Part shown: positions 1-9,262 of the stretch, piece after piece | How the letters are laid out: the number at the start of each line of letters is the position of its first letter | Position numbering within the stretch: position 1 is the stretch's first letter | Program-made: the position numbers and the translations under genes | Notes under the pieces: generated by a model | Database searches by the model: none | Seen by the model: only the letters and a program-made list of their open reading frames with translations | Told to the model about the DNA's origin: nothing | Assembly (NCBI GenBank): GCA_965278985.1 | Contig: OZ257131.1 | Location: 6,448,001 to 6,512,000, forward strand | Reading direction: 5' to 3' | Origin: CAISIP01 sp965278985 | GTDB lineage: Bacteria > Pseudomonadota > Gammaproteobacteria > Burkholderiales > Burkholderiaceae_C | DNA: 64,000 nucleotides

Positions 1-1
1 G

Positions 2-1384
2 CGCGCTGAAGTCGAAGACGTGATCGGCATCGATGCATCCGAGGCCATTGCCTGTTCGGCGAAGACCGGCATGGGCATCGATGAGATTCTTGAAGCCATC
101 GTCGCGAAGATCCCTTCGCCCAAGGGCAACGCAGAAGGCGCGCTGCGCGCCATGATCATCGACAGCTGGTTCGATGCCTACGTGGGTGTGGTGATGCTGG
201 TGCGCGTGGTCGATGGCCGCCTGGCCAAGGGCGAGCGCATCAAGATGATGGCCACCGACGCGACCTACGAAGCCGGCAGCCTGGGCGTCTTCACGCCCGC
301 CAACGAAGCGCGCGAGTCACTGGAGGCGGGCGAGGTGGGCTACATCATCGCCGGCATCCGCGAACTGCAGGCCGCCAAGGTGGGTGACACCATCACCTTG
401 GTGCGGCCCGGCACTGGCGGCGCGGCCTTCACGGCCACGGAACCGCTGCCCGGCTTCAAGGAGATCCAGCCGCAGGTCTTCGCCGGCCTCTATCCCACCG
501 AGGCCAACCAGTACGAGGGCCTGCGCGACAGCCTGGAGAAACTCAAGCTCAACGACTCCTCGCTGTACTACGAGCCCGAGGTGTCGCAGGCGCTGGGCTT
601 TGGCTTCCGCTGTGGGTTCCTGGGACTGCTGCACATGGAGATAGTGCAGGAACGCCTGGAGCGCGAGTTTGACCAGGACCTCATCACCACCGCACCCAGC
701 GTGGTCTACCAGGTGGTGAAGAACGACGGCGAGATCGTGATGGTCGAGAACCCGTCCAAGATGCCCGAGGTCGGCCGCACCGCCGAGATCCGCGAACCCA
801 TCGTGACCGTGCACCTCTACATGCCGCAGGAGTACGTCGGCGCGGTCATGACGCTGTCCAACCAGAAGCGTGGCGTGCAGATGAACATGGCCTACCACGG
901 TCGCCAGGTCATGCTGACCTACGAGATGCCGCTGGGCGAGATCGTGCTGGATTTCTTCGACAAACTGAAATCGGTGAGCCGGGGCTATGCGTCCATGGAC
1001 TACGAGTTCAAGGAGTACCGCGCCGCCGACGTGGTGAAGGTCGACATACTGCTCAATGGCGACAAGGTCGATGCGTTGTCCATCATCGTGCACCGCTCGC
1101 AGTCGCAGTACCGCGGCCGCGCCGTCGTGGCGAAGATGCGCGAGATCATTTCGCGCCAGATGTACGACGTCGCGATCCAGGCCGCGATCGGCGCCACCAT
1201 CATCGCGCGTGAGACAATCAAGGCCCTTCGCAAGAACGTGCTCGCCAAGTGTTATGGCGGCGACGTTTCGCGCAAGAAAAAGCTCCTCGAGAAACAGAAG
1301 GCGGGCAAGAAACGCATGAAGCAGATCGGTTCGGTGGAAGTGCCCCAGGAGGCGTTCCTGGCCATTTTGCGGGTGGATGACTGA
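2..1384 (+). CDS. lepA: Elongation factor 4 (LepA), 5'-truncated by window edge
   Basis: Translational GTPase that back-translocates or remodels ribosomes. The frame is open from the first bases of the window, so the gene starts upstream; about 460 codons remain of a family length near 600, and the first part of the G domain is missing. Visible are the G5-like motif CSAKTG, the domain II/III core, the conserved stretch CGFLGLLHMEIVQERLEREF, and the basic LepA C-terminus with KKRMKQIGSVEVPQEAFLAI. The stop codon overlaps the lepB start by one base (TGATG), showing the usual lepA-lepB coupling. Identification is firm; only the N-terminus cannot be assessed. Confidence 0.97.
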   Translation, partial: RAEVEDVIGIDASEAIACSAKTGMGIDEILEAIVAKIPSPKGNAEGALRAMIIDSWFDAYVGVVMLVRVVDGRLAKGERIKMMATDATYEAGSLGVFTPANEARESLEAGEVGYIIAGIRELQAAKVGDTITLVRPGTGGAAFTATEPLPGFKEIQPQVFAGLYPTEANQYEGLRDSLEKLKLNDSSLYYEPEVSQALGFGFRCGFLGLLHMEIVQERLEREFDQDLITTAPSVVYQVVKNDGEIVMVENPSKMPEVGRTAEIREPIVTVHLYMPQEYVGAVMTLSNQKRGVQMNMAYHGRQVMLTYEMPLGEIVLDFFDKLKSVSRGYASMDYEFKEYRAADVVKVDILLNGDKVDALSIIVHRSQSQYRGRAVVAKMREIISRQMYDVAIQAAIGATIIARETIKALRKNVLAKCYGGDVSRKKKLLEKQKAGKKRMKQIGSVEVPQEAFLAILRVDD

Positions 1385-2349
1385 TGCAGGCCCTGACATC
1401 CCTCATCCTCGCGGCCTTCGCGGCCTATGCCGCCGCCTGGTACACGGGCAGGATCGAAGGCAACTTCGCACTGCTGCTGTTGCTGGCCACGGTGGTCACC
1501 GGGCTCTACTGGTTCGCCGAGCGCTTCTACTTCTTGCCCAAGCGCCGCAGCGCGGCATTGGCACTGGAGTCCGAGACCACGCGCCGTCGCGCCGAGCTCG
1601 AGAAGATGGGTGTGCGTGGCGACGAGACCGATGTCGAGCATGCCAAGGTCAAGCTGCTGATGCAGCCCTGGTGGCTGGACTGGACCGCCGGGCTGTTTCC
1701 CGTGATCCTGGTGGTGTTCCTGCTGCGCTCCTTCCTGTTCGAGCCTTTCAAGATTCCCTCCGGGTCGATGATCCCCACGCTCTGGATCGGTGACCTGATC
1801 CTGGTCAACAAGTACCACTACGGGCTGCGCCTGCCGGTACTCAACACCAAGATCACCGAAGGCACCGCACCGCAGCGGGGCGACGTGATGGTGTTCCGCT
1901 ACCCGCCCAAGCCCAGCCTGGACTACATCAAGCGGGTGGTCGGCGTGCCCGGCGACGAGGTGGCCTACCTCAACAAGCGGCTCACGGTGAATGGCAAGGT
2001 CATCGAGACGCGACAGGTGCAGGACTTCTTCGACGAAGACACCATGCGCTACACGCCGCAGTTCGAGGAGAAGCTCGGTCCCAAGCCGCACCGCCTGCTG
2101 ATCGAGAACGACCGCCCCGCCTTCGTGCCTGGGGCCGACGAGTTCCAGTACAAGGAAAATTGCCGCTACAGTGTCGAGGGCGTGGTGTGCAAGGTGCCCG
2201 CGGGCCACTACTTCATGATGGGCGACAACCGCGACAACTCCCTGGACTCCCGTTTCTGGGGCTTCGTGCCGGACAAGAACATCGTCGGCAAGGCGGTGCT
2301 GGTCTGGATGAATTTCAGCAACCTCAAGCGCATCGGCACTTTCGACTGA
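1384..2349 (+). CDS. lepB: Signal peptidase I
   Basis: Inner-membrane serine protease that removes signal peptides from exported proteins. The 321-residue product has N-terminal membrane segments (about residues 5-20 and 28-45) and a third near 102-120, just before the catalytic box PSGSMIPTL with nucleophile Ser128. The general-base lysine is Lys183 in DYIKRVVGVPGDEV, and the C-terminal box GDNRDNSLDSRFWG is intact. Its ATG shares one base with the lepA stop, so it is translated from the lepA transcript. Length and motifs match the family. Confidence 0.97.
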   Translation: MQALTSLILAAFAAYAAAWYTGRIEGNFALLLLLATVVTGLYWFAERFYFLPKRRSAALALESETTRRRAELEKMGVRGDETDVEHAKVKLLMQPWWLDWTAGLFPVILVVFLLRSFLFEPFKIPSGSMIPTLWIGDLILVNKYHYGLRLPVLNTKITEGTAPQRGDVMVFRYPPKPSLDYIKRVVGVPGDEVAYLNKRLTVNGKVIETRQVQDFFDEDTMRYTPQFEEKLGPKPHRLLIENDRPAFVPGADEFQYKENCRYSVEGVVCKVPAGHYFMMGDNRDNSLDSRFWGFVPDKNIVGKAVLVWMNFSNLKRIGTFD

Positions 2350-2379
2350 GCCGCGACCCTGCCTTCTGGAGAACCCACG

Positions 2380-2736
2380 ATGATCGCTGCCTCCTTGCCA
2401 CGCCGCCAGCGCGGTGTTTCCTTCCTCGGCCTGCTCTTCGTGGTGGGCGTGCTGGCCGTCCTGGGGGTCGTGGGGGCGCAGGTCTTCCCCACCTTCGTCG
2501 AATACCAGGCCGTGCTGAAGGCTGCCAACAAGGCTGCCGGGGGCAGCACGGTGGCCGACGTCCGGCGCACGTTCGACAACGCGGCCAACATCGACAACAT
2601 CAGCTCCATCAAGGGCTCTGACCTGGATGTCACCAAGGACGGCGACAAGGTCGTGGTGGCCTTCGCCTACCAGCGCGAGATCCATCTGGTGGGCCCCGCC
2701 TGGCTGACCCTCAAGTACAGCGGGCGTTCGAGGTAG
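2380..2736 (+). CDS. DUF4845 family membrane-anchored protein
   Basis: Small 118-residue protein with a basic N-terminus (MIAASLPRRQRG) and one hydrophobic segment at about residues 13-34 that resembles a pilin-type N-terminus. The remainder is a short soluble domain. Its location between lepB and rnc is typical of DUF4845 proteins in betaproteobacteria, which is the main basis for the family call. A good ribosome binding site (CTGGAGAA) precedes the ATG. The stop is one base before the rnc GTG start. Function is unknown; a periplasmic or membrane-facing role is inferred only from topology. Confidence 0.8.
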   Translation: MIAASLPRRQRGVSFLGLLFVVGVLAVLGVVGAQVFPTFVEYQAVLKAANKAAGGSTVADVRRTFDNAANIDNISSIKGSDLDVTKDGDKVVVAFAYQREIHLVGPAWLTLKYSGRSR

Positions 2737-2737
2737 C

Positions 2738-3421
2738 GTGGACGGTGATCTCCAGCTCCTGCAGCGGCAGTTGCAGCATGCGTTCGCGGATCCGCGCCTG
2801 CTGGCATGTGCGCTGACCCACCGCAGCCATTCGTCTGACCACAACGAGCGCCTGGAATTCCTGGGCGATGCGGTGTTGAACCTCTCCGTGGCCGACCTGC
2901 TCTACGAGCGCCTGCGGGCCCAGCCCGAGGGTGACCTCTCGCGCGTGCGCGCCAACCTCGTCAAGCAGGACACGCTGCACCAGCTGGCGCTGAAGCTGGA
3001 CATCTCCAACAACCTGCGCCTGGGCGACGGTGAAGTGCGTTCCGGTGGCAAGAAGCGGCCGTCGATCCTGGCCGATGCCCTGGAGGCGCTGATCGGTGCC
3101 GTCTACCTCGACGGTGGCTACGTGGCCGCGCGCGCACTGGTGCTGCGGTTGTTCAAGGACGTGGAGATCAACCCCTCCATGTCGGCCATCGGAAAGGACG
3201 CCAAGACCGAGTTGCAGGAATGGCTGCAGGGGCGCAAGATGAACCTGCCCGTGTACCGTGTGGTCGGTACCATCGGCGCAGCCCACCAGCAATCCTTCGA
3301 CGTGGAATGCGAGATTCCCGCGCTGGGGCTCAGCGAACGCGGCATCGGTGGGTCGCGGCGCGCGGGTGAGCAGGCCGCCGCGACCGCCATGCTGCAGAAA
3401 CTGCGGAGCACCAAGCCATGA
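2738..3421 (+). CDS. rnc: Ribonuclease III
   Basis: Double-strand-specific endoribonuclease for rRNA and mRNA processing. The 227-residue protein carries the signature NERLEFLGD at residues 36-44 and a C-terminal double-stranded-RNA-binding domain from about residue 155 (KTELQEWLQGRK to the end). The start is GTG, one base after the DUF4845 stop. The ATGA junction overlaps era by four bases, giving the conserved rnc-era-recO order and implying translational coupling. Confidence 0.97.
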   Translation: MDGDLQLLQRQLQHAFADPRLLACALTHRSHSSDHNERLEFLGDAVLNLSVADLLYERLRAQPEGDLSRVRANLVKQDTLHQLALKLDISNNLRLGDGEVRSGGKKRPSILADALEALIGAVYLDGGYVAARALVLRLFKDVEINPSMSAIGKDAKTELQEWLQGRKMNLPVYRVVGTIGAAHQQSFDVECEIPALGLSERGIGGSRRAGEQAAATAMLQKLRSTKP

Positions 3422-4422
3422 ACGAGCCTTCCAACGAGAACGACAACGACAACGACAACACCGGGGATACCCAAGGCGCCGGGCTGCCGGCTGCCGGTAC
3501 GGCCCCCGAGGGCGCGGCCGCGCCGCAGCGCTGCGGCTTGATCGCCATCATCGGCAAGCCCAACGTCGGCAAGTCCACGCTGCTCAACGCGCTGGTCGGC
3601 CAGAAGATCAGCATCACCTCCCGCAAGGCCCAGACTACGCGCCACCGCATCACCGGTGTGCGCACGCGTGGGGCCACGCAGTTCGTGTTCGTCGACACGC
3701 CGGGCTTCCAGACGCGCCACGGCAATGCCCTGAACCGCACGCTGAACAAGTCCGTGCTGGGCGCGATCCAGGACGTGGACCTGGTGCTGTTCGTGGCCGA
3801 GGCGGGGCACTTCAATGCCTCGGACGCCCAGGTGCTGGACCTCATCAAGGGCAGCGTGCCCACGCTGCTGGTGGCCAACAAGCTCGACCAGGTCGGTCGC
3901 CGCGCCGAGATCGCACCCTGGCTGCAGGAGATGCAGCAGCGCCATGCCTTCGCCGAGTTCGTGCCCATGTCGGCCAAGAACGCCAAGGACATCGAGCGCC
4001 TGTTCGGCATCTGCGAGAAGTACCTGCCCGAGCAGCCCTGGTTCCACGACGAGGACGAGCTCACCGACCGCAGCGAGAAATTCCTGGCCAGCGAGCTGGT
4101 GCGCGAAAAGCTCTTCCGCCTGACCGGCGACGAGCTGCCCTACACCTCTACCGTGGTGATCGACACCTTCGACGAGGAGGCGCCAAGGCGCAAGGGGCAG
4201 AAGCGCTTGGTGAAGATTGCCGCCACCATCATCGTGGAGCGCGACAGCCACAAGGCCATGGTGATCGGCGACAACGGCGAGCGCATCAAGCGCATCGGCA
4301 CCGAAACCCGCGTGGAGCTGGAGAAGCTCATGGACGCCAAGGTGTTCATCGAGCTGTGGGTCAAGGTCCGCTCGGGCTGGGCCGACGATGAGGCGCGGGT
4401 GCGCAGCTTCGGCTACAGCTGA
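3418..4422 (+). CDS. era: GTPase Era
   Basis: Ras-like GTPase that binds 16S rRNA in 30S assembly. G1 is GKPNVGKST (residues 46-54), G3 DTPG (93-96), G4 NKLD (154-157), and the C-terminal KH domain carries VIGDNGERIKRIG. At 334 residues it is about 35 longer than typical Era. The extra residues are an N-terminal low-complexity tail of Asn/Asp/Glu encoded by near-tandem AACGAC units around 3434-3460, followed by an Ala/Gly/Pro stretch. The start overlaps the rnc stop (ATGA). Confidence 0.96.
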   Translation: MNEPSNENDNDNDNTGDTQGAGLPAAGTAPEGAAAPQRCGLIAIIGKPNVGKSTLLNALVGQKISITSRKAQTTRHRITGVRTRGATQFVFVDTPGFQTRHGNALNRTLNKSVLGAIQDVDLVLFVAEAGHFNASDAQVLDLIKGSVPTLLVANKLDQVGRRAEIAPWLQEMQQRHAFAEFVPMSAKNAKDIERLFGICEKYLPEQPWFHDEDELTDRSEKFLASELVREKLFRLTGDELPYTSTVVIDTFDEEAPRRKGQKRLVKIAATIIVERDSHKAMVIGDNGERIKRIGTETRVELEKLMDAKVFIELWVKVRSGWADDEARVRSFGYS

Positions 4423-4465
4423 CGCGCACCGACCTCTCGCACCCCGTCACCGCCGACACAGCTGC

Positions 4466-5215
4466 GTGGCCACCAAGCGCATCTCGGACGAACCGGCCTA
4501 CGTCCTGCACCGGCACGACTGGAGCGAGTCCAGCCTGATCCTGGACGTGTTCACGCGCCACTACGGCCGCATCGCGCTGGTGGCCAAGGGTGCCAAGCGC
4601 CCCAGTTCCAGCTTCCGTCCCATCCTGCTGCCGCTGCAGCCGCTGCATGTGGCCTTCGGTGGCGATGCCGAGATCCGCACCCTCAAGTCCGCCGAATGGC
4701 AGGGCGGCCATGTGATGCCCACGGGCGACGCGCTGTTGTCGGGCTACCACCTCAACGAGCTGGTGCTCACGCTGCTGGCGCGTGACGATCCGCACCCCCA
4801 GCTCTTCGATTTGTACGGCGACGTGGTGCGGGTCGTGGCGTCCCGCCACGGCGAGGTGCTGCAGACGGCGCTGCGGGCCTTCGAGTTGCTGCTGCTGCGC
4901 GAGATCGGCGTGTTGCCCGACCTGCAGCAGCAGACCTTGACCCTCGACTCGCTGCAGGACACCGAGCGCTATTGCCTGGTGCCCGAAGGCGGATTGCGCC
5001 TGGCCGGCGCGCAAGAGCGGCACGCCCTGCGCGGTGCGCAGTGGCAGGCCTTGCAGCAGGCCATGGACGAGGGCCGCAGCTTCGGCGACATGCTGCAGGC
5101 CTGCGCGCCGGTGGCGGGCGAACTGAAAGCGCAGCTGCGCGTGCTGCTCAACTACCATTGCGGCACGCGTACCCTGCGCACGCGCCAGATGATGATCGAT
5201 CTGCAAAATCTGTGA
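4466..5215 (+). CDS. recO: DNA repair protein RecO
   Basis: RecF-pathway protein that loads RecA and anneals SSB-coated DNA. The N-terminal OB-fold stretch (YVLHRHDWSESSLILDVF, VAKGAKRP) and the helical C-terminal domain are recognisable. I chose the GTG at 4466 (249 residues), 43 bases after era, because it leaves about ten residues before the conserved YVLH segment, as in other RecO proteins. An upstream in-frame ATG at 4388 would add 26 low-complexity residues and overlap era by 35 bases; it cannot be excluded. Confidence 0.9.
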   Translation: MATKRISDEPAYVLHRHDWSESSLILDVFTRHYGRIALVAKGAKRPSSSFRPILLPLQPLHVAFGGDAEIRTLKSAEWQGGHVMPTGDALLSGYHLNELVLTLLARDDPHPQLFDLYGDVVRVVASRHGEVLQTALRAFELLLLREIGVLPDLQQQTLTLDSLQDTERYCLVPEGGLRLAGAQERHALRGAQWQALQQAMDEGRSFGDMLQACAPVAGELKAQLRVLLNYHCGTRTLRTRQMMIDLQNL

Positions 5216-5234
5216 ACGCAGCCGAAGGCTCTTC

Positions 5235-5990
5235 ATGACCACACCCACCGCCCTGTCCGTCAACCTCAACAAGGTCGCCCTGGTGCGCAACACGCGCCAC
5301 CTGGGCATCCCCTCGCCCGTGCGCGCGGCCGAGCTGTGCCTGCAGGCGGGTGCCCACGGCATCACGGTGCACCCGCGGCCTGACCAGCGCCACATCCGCC
5401 CGCACGACGTGCACGAGCTGGCCGAGGTGGTGCGCCGCTGGCCGGGGCGCGAATACAACATCGAAGGCAATCCGACGCAGAACCTCATGGACTACGTGCG
5501 GGTGACGCGTCCGCAGCAGTGCACGCTGGTGCCCGACAGCGAAGGCCAGTTCACCAGCGACCACGGTTGGGACCTGCAGGCCGATGGCGACCGGCTGCGC
5601 CCGCTGATTGCCGAGTCCAAAGCCCTGGGTGTGCGCGTGAGCCTGTTCATGGATCCCGATCCCGCGGCCATGGCGCTGGCGAAGGAGGTGGGTGCCGACC
5701 GGGTGGAGCTCTACACGGAGCCCTATGCCGCCGCCTGGGCCGACCCCGCGCAGCGCGACGTCCAGACCGCGCGCTACGCGGCCGCGGCCCGGGCTGCGCT
5801 GGATGCAGGCCTGGGCATCAATGCCGGCCATGACCTCAGCCGCGACAACCTCACGTGGTTCCTGCGCCATGTGCCCGGTGTGCAGGAGGTGTCCATCGGC
5901 CACGCGCTGATCTCCGACGCCCTGGAGCTGGGCTACGAGCAGACGGTGCGCGCCTACCTGCAGTGCATCCTCGACGCGGCGGAAGACTGA
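5235..5990 (+). CDS. pdxJ: Pyridoxine 5'-phosphate synthase
   Basis: Condenses 1-deoxyxylulose 5-phosphate with 3-amino-2-oxopropyl phosphate in the last ring-closing step of vitamin B6 synthesis. The 251-residue TIM-barrel protein shows the family motifs LSVNLNKVALVRNTRH near the N-terminus, GITVHPRPDQRHI (about residues 42-54), IEGNPT and VELYTEPYA, and the phosphate-binding INAGHDLSRDN and SIGHALISDALELG near the end. It follows recO by 19 bases, the conserved recO-pdxJ-acpS arrangement. Confidence 0.97.
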   Translation: MTTPTALSVNLNKVALVRNTRHLGIPSPVRAAELCLQAGAHGITVHPRPDQRHIRPHDVHELAEVVRRWPGREYNIEGNPTQNLMDYVRVTRPQQCTLVPDSEGQFTSDHGWDLQADGDRLRPLIAESKALGVRVSLFMDPDPAAMALAKEVGADRVELYTEPYAAAWADPAQRDVQTARYAAAARAALDAGLGINAGHDLSRDNLTWFLRHVPGVQEVSIGHALISDALELGYEQTVRAYLQCILDAAED

Positions 5991-6003
5991 CACAGCGAAC
6001 CCC

Positions 6004-6396
6004 GTGATCTACGGCATCGGCACCGACATCTGCGACATCCGGCGCATCCGCGCCAGCCTGGAGCGCCACGGCGACCGCTTCGCCGAGAAGATCCTCAGCG
6101 AGGCGGAACTCGCCACATGGCGCCAGCGCAGCGCACGCTGGCCCGAGCGCGGCGTGCGTTACCTGGCGACGCGTTTCTCGGCCAAGGAGGCCTTCAGCAA
6201 GGCCATCGGCATGGGCATGCGCATGCCCATGACCTGGCGGCTGTGCGAAGTGGGCAAGCTGCCCAGCGGCCAGCCGGTGATCGTGCTGCACGGGGTGCTC
6301 AAGGCCTGGTTCGAAGAGCGCAGTTTGCGTGCACACGTGACTGTCACCGACGAGACCGATTACGCGGCCAGCTTCGTGGTCGTCGAAACCCCCTGA
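6004..6396 (+). CDS. acpS: Holo-[acyl-carrier-protein] synthase
   Basis: Transfers the 4'-phosphopantetheine arm of CoA to acyl carrier protein. The 130-residue product starts with GTG 13 bases after pdxJ and contains the two magnesium/CoA motifs: GIGTDICDI (Asp8) and FSAKEAFSKA with Glu62. Length fits the small trimeric AcpS type. Its position between pdxJ and nagZ is standard for this order. Confidence 0.97.
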   Translation: MIYGIGTDICDIRRIRASLERHGDRFAEKILSEAELATWRQRSARWPERGVRYLATRFSAKEAFSKAIGMGMRMPMTWRLCEVGKLPSGQPVIVLHGVLKAWFEERSLRAHVTVTDETDYAASFVVVETP

Positions 6397-6409
6397 CAAG
6401 CCCACCCGC

Positions 6410-7504
6410 ATGCAACACGCTCCCCTGGTCATCGACGTCGCCGGCCTGTCCCTGACCGACGACGACCGCCGCCGCATCAGCCATCCTCTGGTGGGGGGCC
6501 TGATCCTGTTCGGCCGCAACTGGCGCGACCGCGCGCAGCTCACCGTCCTGTGCGCCGAGGCCAAGGCGCTGCGCCCCGACCTGCTGGTGTGTGTCGACCA
6601 CGAGGGCGGGCGCGTGCAGCGCTTCCGCACCGATGGCTTCACGCACCTGCCGCCGATGCGGGCGCTGGGCCAGCTGTGGACGGACGCCACGCGCGAAAGA
6701 ATCCCGGGCGATGCCGCACTGCAGGCCATGTCGATCGCCACGGCCTGCGGCTACGTGCTGGGCGCCGAGCTGCGCGCCTGCGGGGTGGACTTCAGCTTCA
6801 CGCCCGTGCTGGACCTGGACCATGGCGGCAGCAGCGTGGTCGGTGACCGGGCCTTCGCGCGCGATCCGCGCGTGGTGGCGATGCTGGCGCGCAGCCTCGT
6901 GCAGGGCCTGCAGCAGGCCGGCATGGCCCATTGCGGCAAGCACTTTCCCGGCCACGGCTTCGTGCGGGCCGACTCGCACACCGCCGTGCCGGTGGACCGG
7001 CGCAGCCTGAAGGCCATCCTCGCCGACGACGCCCAGCCCTACCGCTGGCTGGACACGGTGCTGACGGCCGTGATGCCGGCGCATGTGGTGTACCCCAAGG
7101 TGGACAGCCGGCCCGCGGGTTTCTCGCGGCGATGGCTGCAGGACATCCTGCGCGGACAGCTGGGCTTCGGCGGCGCCATCTTCAGCGACGACCTCAGCAT
7201 GGCTGCCGCCGGCGTGGTCGAGGGCCGCACGCTGGACTTCAGCGAGGCCGCACTGGCAGCACTGGAGGCTGGGTGCGACCTCGCGGTGTTGTGCAACCAG
7301 AGCCTGCCTTCCAGCCCTGGTGGTGGCACGGCCATCGACGACCTCATCGAGGGCGTGGCACGCGCGCAGGTCGAAGGCCGCTGGCAACCGTCCGACGCCT
7401 CCGAGGCGCGCAGGCAGGCATTGCTGCCGCAGTCGCCTGCGCCAGACTGGGACACCCTGATGACGCAGCCCGCCTACATGCAGGCGCTCTGGAAACTGCC
7501 CTGA
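6410..7504 (+). CDS. nagZ: Beta-N-acetylhexosaminidase (cell-wall recycling)
   Basis: Glycoside hydrolase family 3 enzyme of the cytoplasm that removes N-acetylglucosamine from muropeptides during peptidoglycan recycling. The 364-residue sequence has the diagnostic KHFPGHG loop (177-183) with the catalytic histidine, VDHEGGRVQRF (62-72), and the nucleophile motif FSDDLSM (258-264). It is the last gene of the plus-strand run and converges on lysS with 36 bases between stop codons; I saw no clear terminator hairpin there. Confidence 0.96.
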   Translation: MQHAPLVIDVAGLSLTDDDRRRISHPLVGGLILFGRNWRDRAQLTVLCAEAKALRPDLLVCVDHEGGRVQRFRTDGFTHLPPMRALGQLWTDATRERIPGDAALQAMSIATACGYVLGAELRACGVDFSFTPVLDLDHGGSSVVGDRAFARDPRVVAMLARSLVQGLQQAGMAHCGKHFPGHGFVRADSHTAVPVDRRSLKAILADDAQPYRWLDTVLTAVMPAHVVYPKVDSRPAGFSRRWLQDILRGQLGFGGAIFSDDLSMAAAGVVEGRTLDFSEAALAALEAGCDLAVLCNQSLPSSPGGGTAIDDLIEGVARAQVEGRWQPSDASEARRQALLPQSPAPDWDTLMTQPAYMQALWKLP

Positions 7505-7540
7505 GCCCCTGGCGCGCGTCTCGGCGCAGCCAGCAGTCGC

Positions 7541-9067
7541 TCAGGCCTCCCGGCGCAGCGCCGGGAAAAGGATCACGTCGCGGATGCTGGGGCTGTCGGT
7601 CAGCAGCATCATCAGCCGGTCGATGCCCACGCCGCAGCCGCCGGTGGGCGGCATGCCGTACTCCAGCGCGCGCACGTAGTCGTGGTCGAAGTACATGGCT
7701 TCGTCGTCGCCGCTGTCCTTGGCGGTGACCTGGGCCTGGAAGCGTGCGGCCTGGTCCTCGGCATCGTTGAGCTCGGAGAAGCCGTTGCCGAACTCGCGGC
7801 CCGTGATGTAGAGCTCGAAGCGTTCCGTCACCTCCGGGCGCTCGTCGTTGGCGCGTGCCAGCGGTGAGATCTCGGTGGGGTGCTCCATGATGAAGGTGGG
7901 CTGCCAGAGCTTCTCTTCCACCGTCTCCTCGAAGTACAGCACCTGCAGGCTGGCCAGGCTGCGGCTGGACAGGCGGTTCTTCTCCTCGGTGAGGCCGAGC
8001 TTGCGCAGCGCGGCGGTCAGCCAGGCTGCGTCGTCCACATGGTCGCCGGCCTCGGTGTTGGCGATGATGGCCTCGCGGATGGTCATGCGCGCGAAGGGCT
8101 TGGACAGGTCCACGGGCTGGCCCTGGTAGGTCAGCTCCGACGTGCCGCGCGCAGAGTGGATGGCATGGCGCACCAGGGCTTCGGTGAAGTCCATGATGTC
8201 GCGGTAGTTCCAGTAGGCCGCGTAGAACTCCAGCATCGTGAACTCTGGGTTGTGGCGCACCGAGATGCCTTCGTTGCGGAAGTTGCGGTTGATCTCGAAC
8301 ACCCGCTCGAAGCCGCCGACGACCAGGCGCTTCAGGTACAGCTCGGGCGCGATGCGCAGGAACATCTCCTGGTCCAGCGCGTTGTGGTGGGTCGCGAAGG
8401 GCTTCGCATTGGCACCGCCGGGGATGGGGTGCAGCATGGGGGTCTCCACCTCCAGGAAGCCGTGCTCCACCATGAAGGCGCGGATCGCCGAAACGGCCTG
8501 GCTGCGCGCCGTGAAGCGCGCGCGCGCATCGGCGTCGGTGATCAGGTCCACGTACCGCTGCCGGTACTTCTGCTCCTGGTCCGCCATGCCGTGGAACTTG
8601 TCGGGCAGCGGCCGCAGCGCCTTGGTCAGCAGGCGCACGCTGGTGGCCTTGATGGACAACTCGCCGGTCTTGGTGCGGAACAGCGTGCCTTCGCAGCCGA
8701 CGATGTCGCCCAGGTCCCAGTGCTTGAAGTCGGCCAGCGTCTCGGGCCCCACGGCATCCTGCGTGATGTAGAGCTGGATGCGGCCGGTCGCGTCCTGCAG
8801 CGTGGCGAAGCAGGCCTTGCCCATCACGCGCTTGAGCATCATGCGGCCGGCCACCACGGCGCGGATGGCCTGCGGCTCCAGCACCTCGTTGACCACGCCT
8901 TCGTGCCGCGCGTGCAAGGCGGCGGCGCGGTCCTGTGGCTTGAAGTCGTTGGGGAAGGCCACACCGCCGCTCTGGGCGGCGCGTTCACGCAGCGCCTTGA
9001 GTTTCTCGCGCCGCTCGGCAATCAGCTGGTTGTCGTCGGTGGCAGGCGCTTGGGGGATCGTGGACAT
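7541..9067 (-). CDS. lysS: Lysyl-tRNA synthetase, class II
   Basis: Charges tRNA-Lys. The 508-residue class II enzyme has an N-terminal OB-fold anticodon-binding domain (about 65-170), motif 2 around FRNEGISVRHNPEFTMLEF, and motif 3 near GCGVGIDRLMMLL at the C-terminus. I start it at the ATG at 9067 (MSTIPQAPATDDNQ), because the upstream extension is Arg/Pro-rich and unlike the family. It is divergently oriented to the yggT gene with about 195 bases between them. Confidence 0.96.
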   Translation of the reverse strand: MSTIPQAPATDDNQLIAERREKLKALRERAAQSGGVAFPNDFKPQDRAAALHARHEGVVNEVLEPQAIRAVVAGRMMLKRVMGKACFATLQDATGRIQLYITQDAVGPETLADFKHWDLGDIVGCEGTLFRTKTGELSIKATSVRLLTKALRPLPDKFHGMADQEQKYRQRYVDLITDADARARFTARSQAVSAIRAFMVEHGFLEVETPMLHPIPGGANAKPFATHHNALDQEMFLRIAPELYLKRLVVGGFERVFEINRNFRNEGISVRHNPEFTMLEFYAAYWNYRDIMDFTEALVRHAIHSARGTSELTYQGQPVDLSKPFARMTIREAIIANTEAGDHVDDAAWLTAALRKLGLTEEKNRLSSRSLASLQVLYFEETVEEKLWQPTFIMEHPTEISPLARANDERPEVTERFELYITGREFGNGFSELNDAEDQAARFQAQVTAKDSGDDEAMYFDHDYVRALEYGMPPTGGCGVGIDRLMMLLTDSPSIRDVILFPALRREA

Positions 9068-9262
9068 ACGAGGGCAGTGGAACAGCGCCACAGCATGGAG
9101 GCTGGCACGGCGCGGTGGATGGAAGGGGCGGTCGGGTCCTGCGAAGGCCGTGGACGCACGGCATCGCCGGTGGCCGGCACAACCCTTCCGGCGCGTCCGG
9201 ATCGGGGAGGTTGCCTGCCGCGAAGGCACTATTATCGCAACAGCTTTTTCCGACCCCGTTCC

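Noticed and set aside
3434..3460. Near-tandem AACGAC repeats at the era start, possible phase-variable tract
   Set aside because: The unit is 6 bases, so length changes keep the frame; it only lengthens an Asn/Asp tail.
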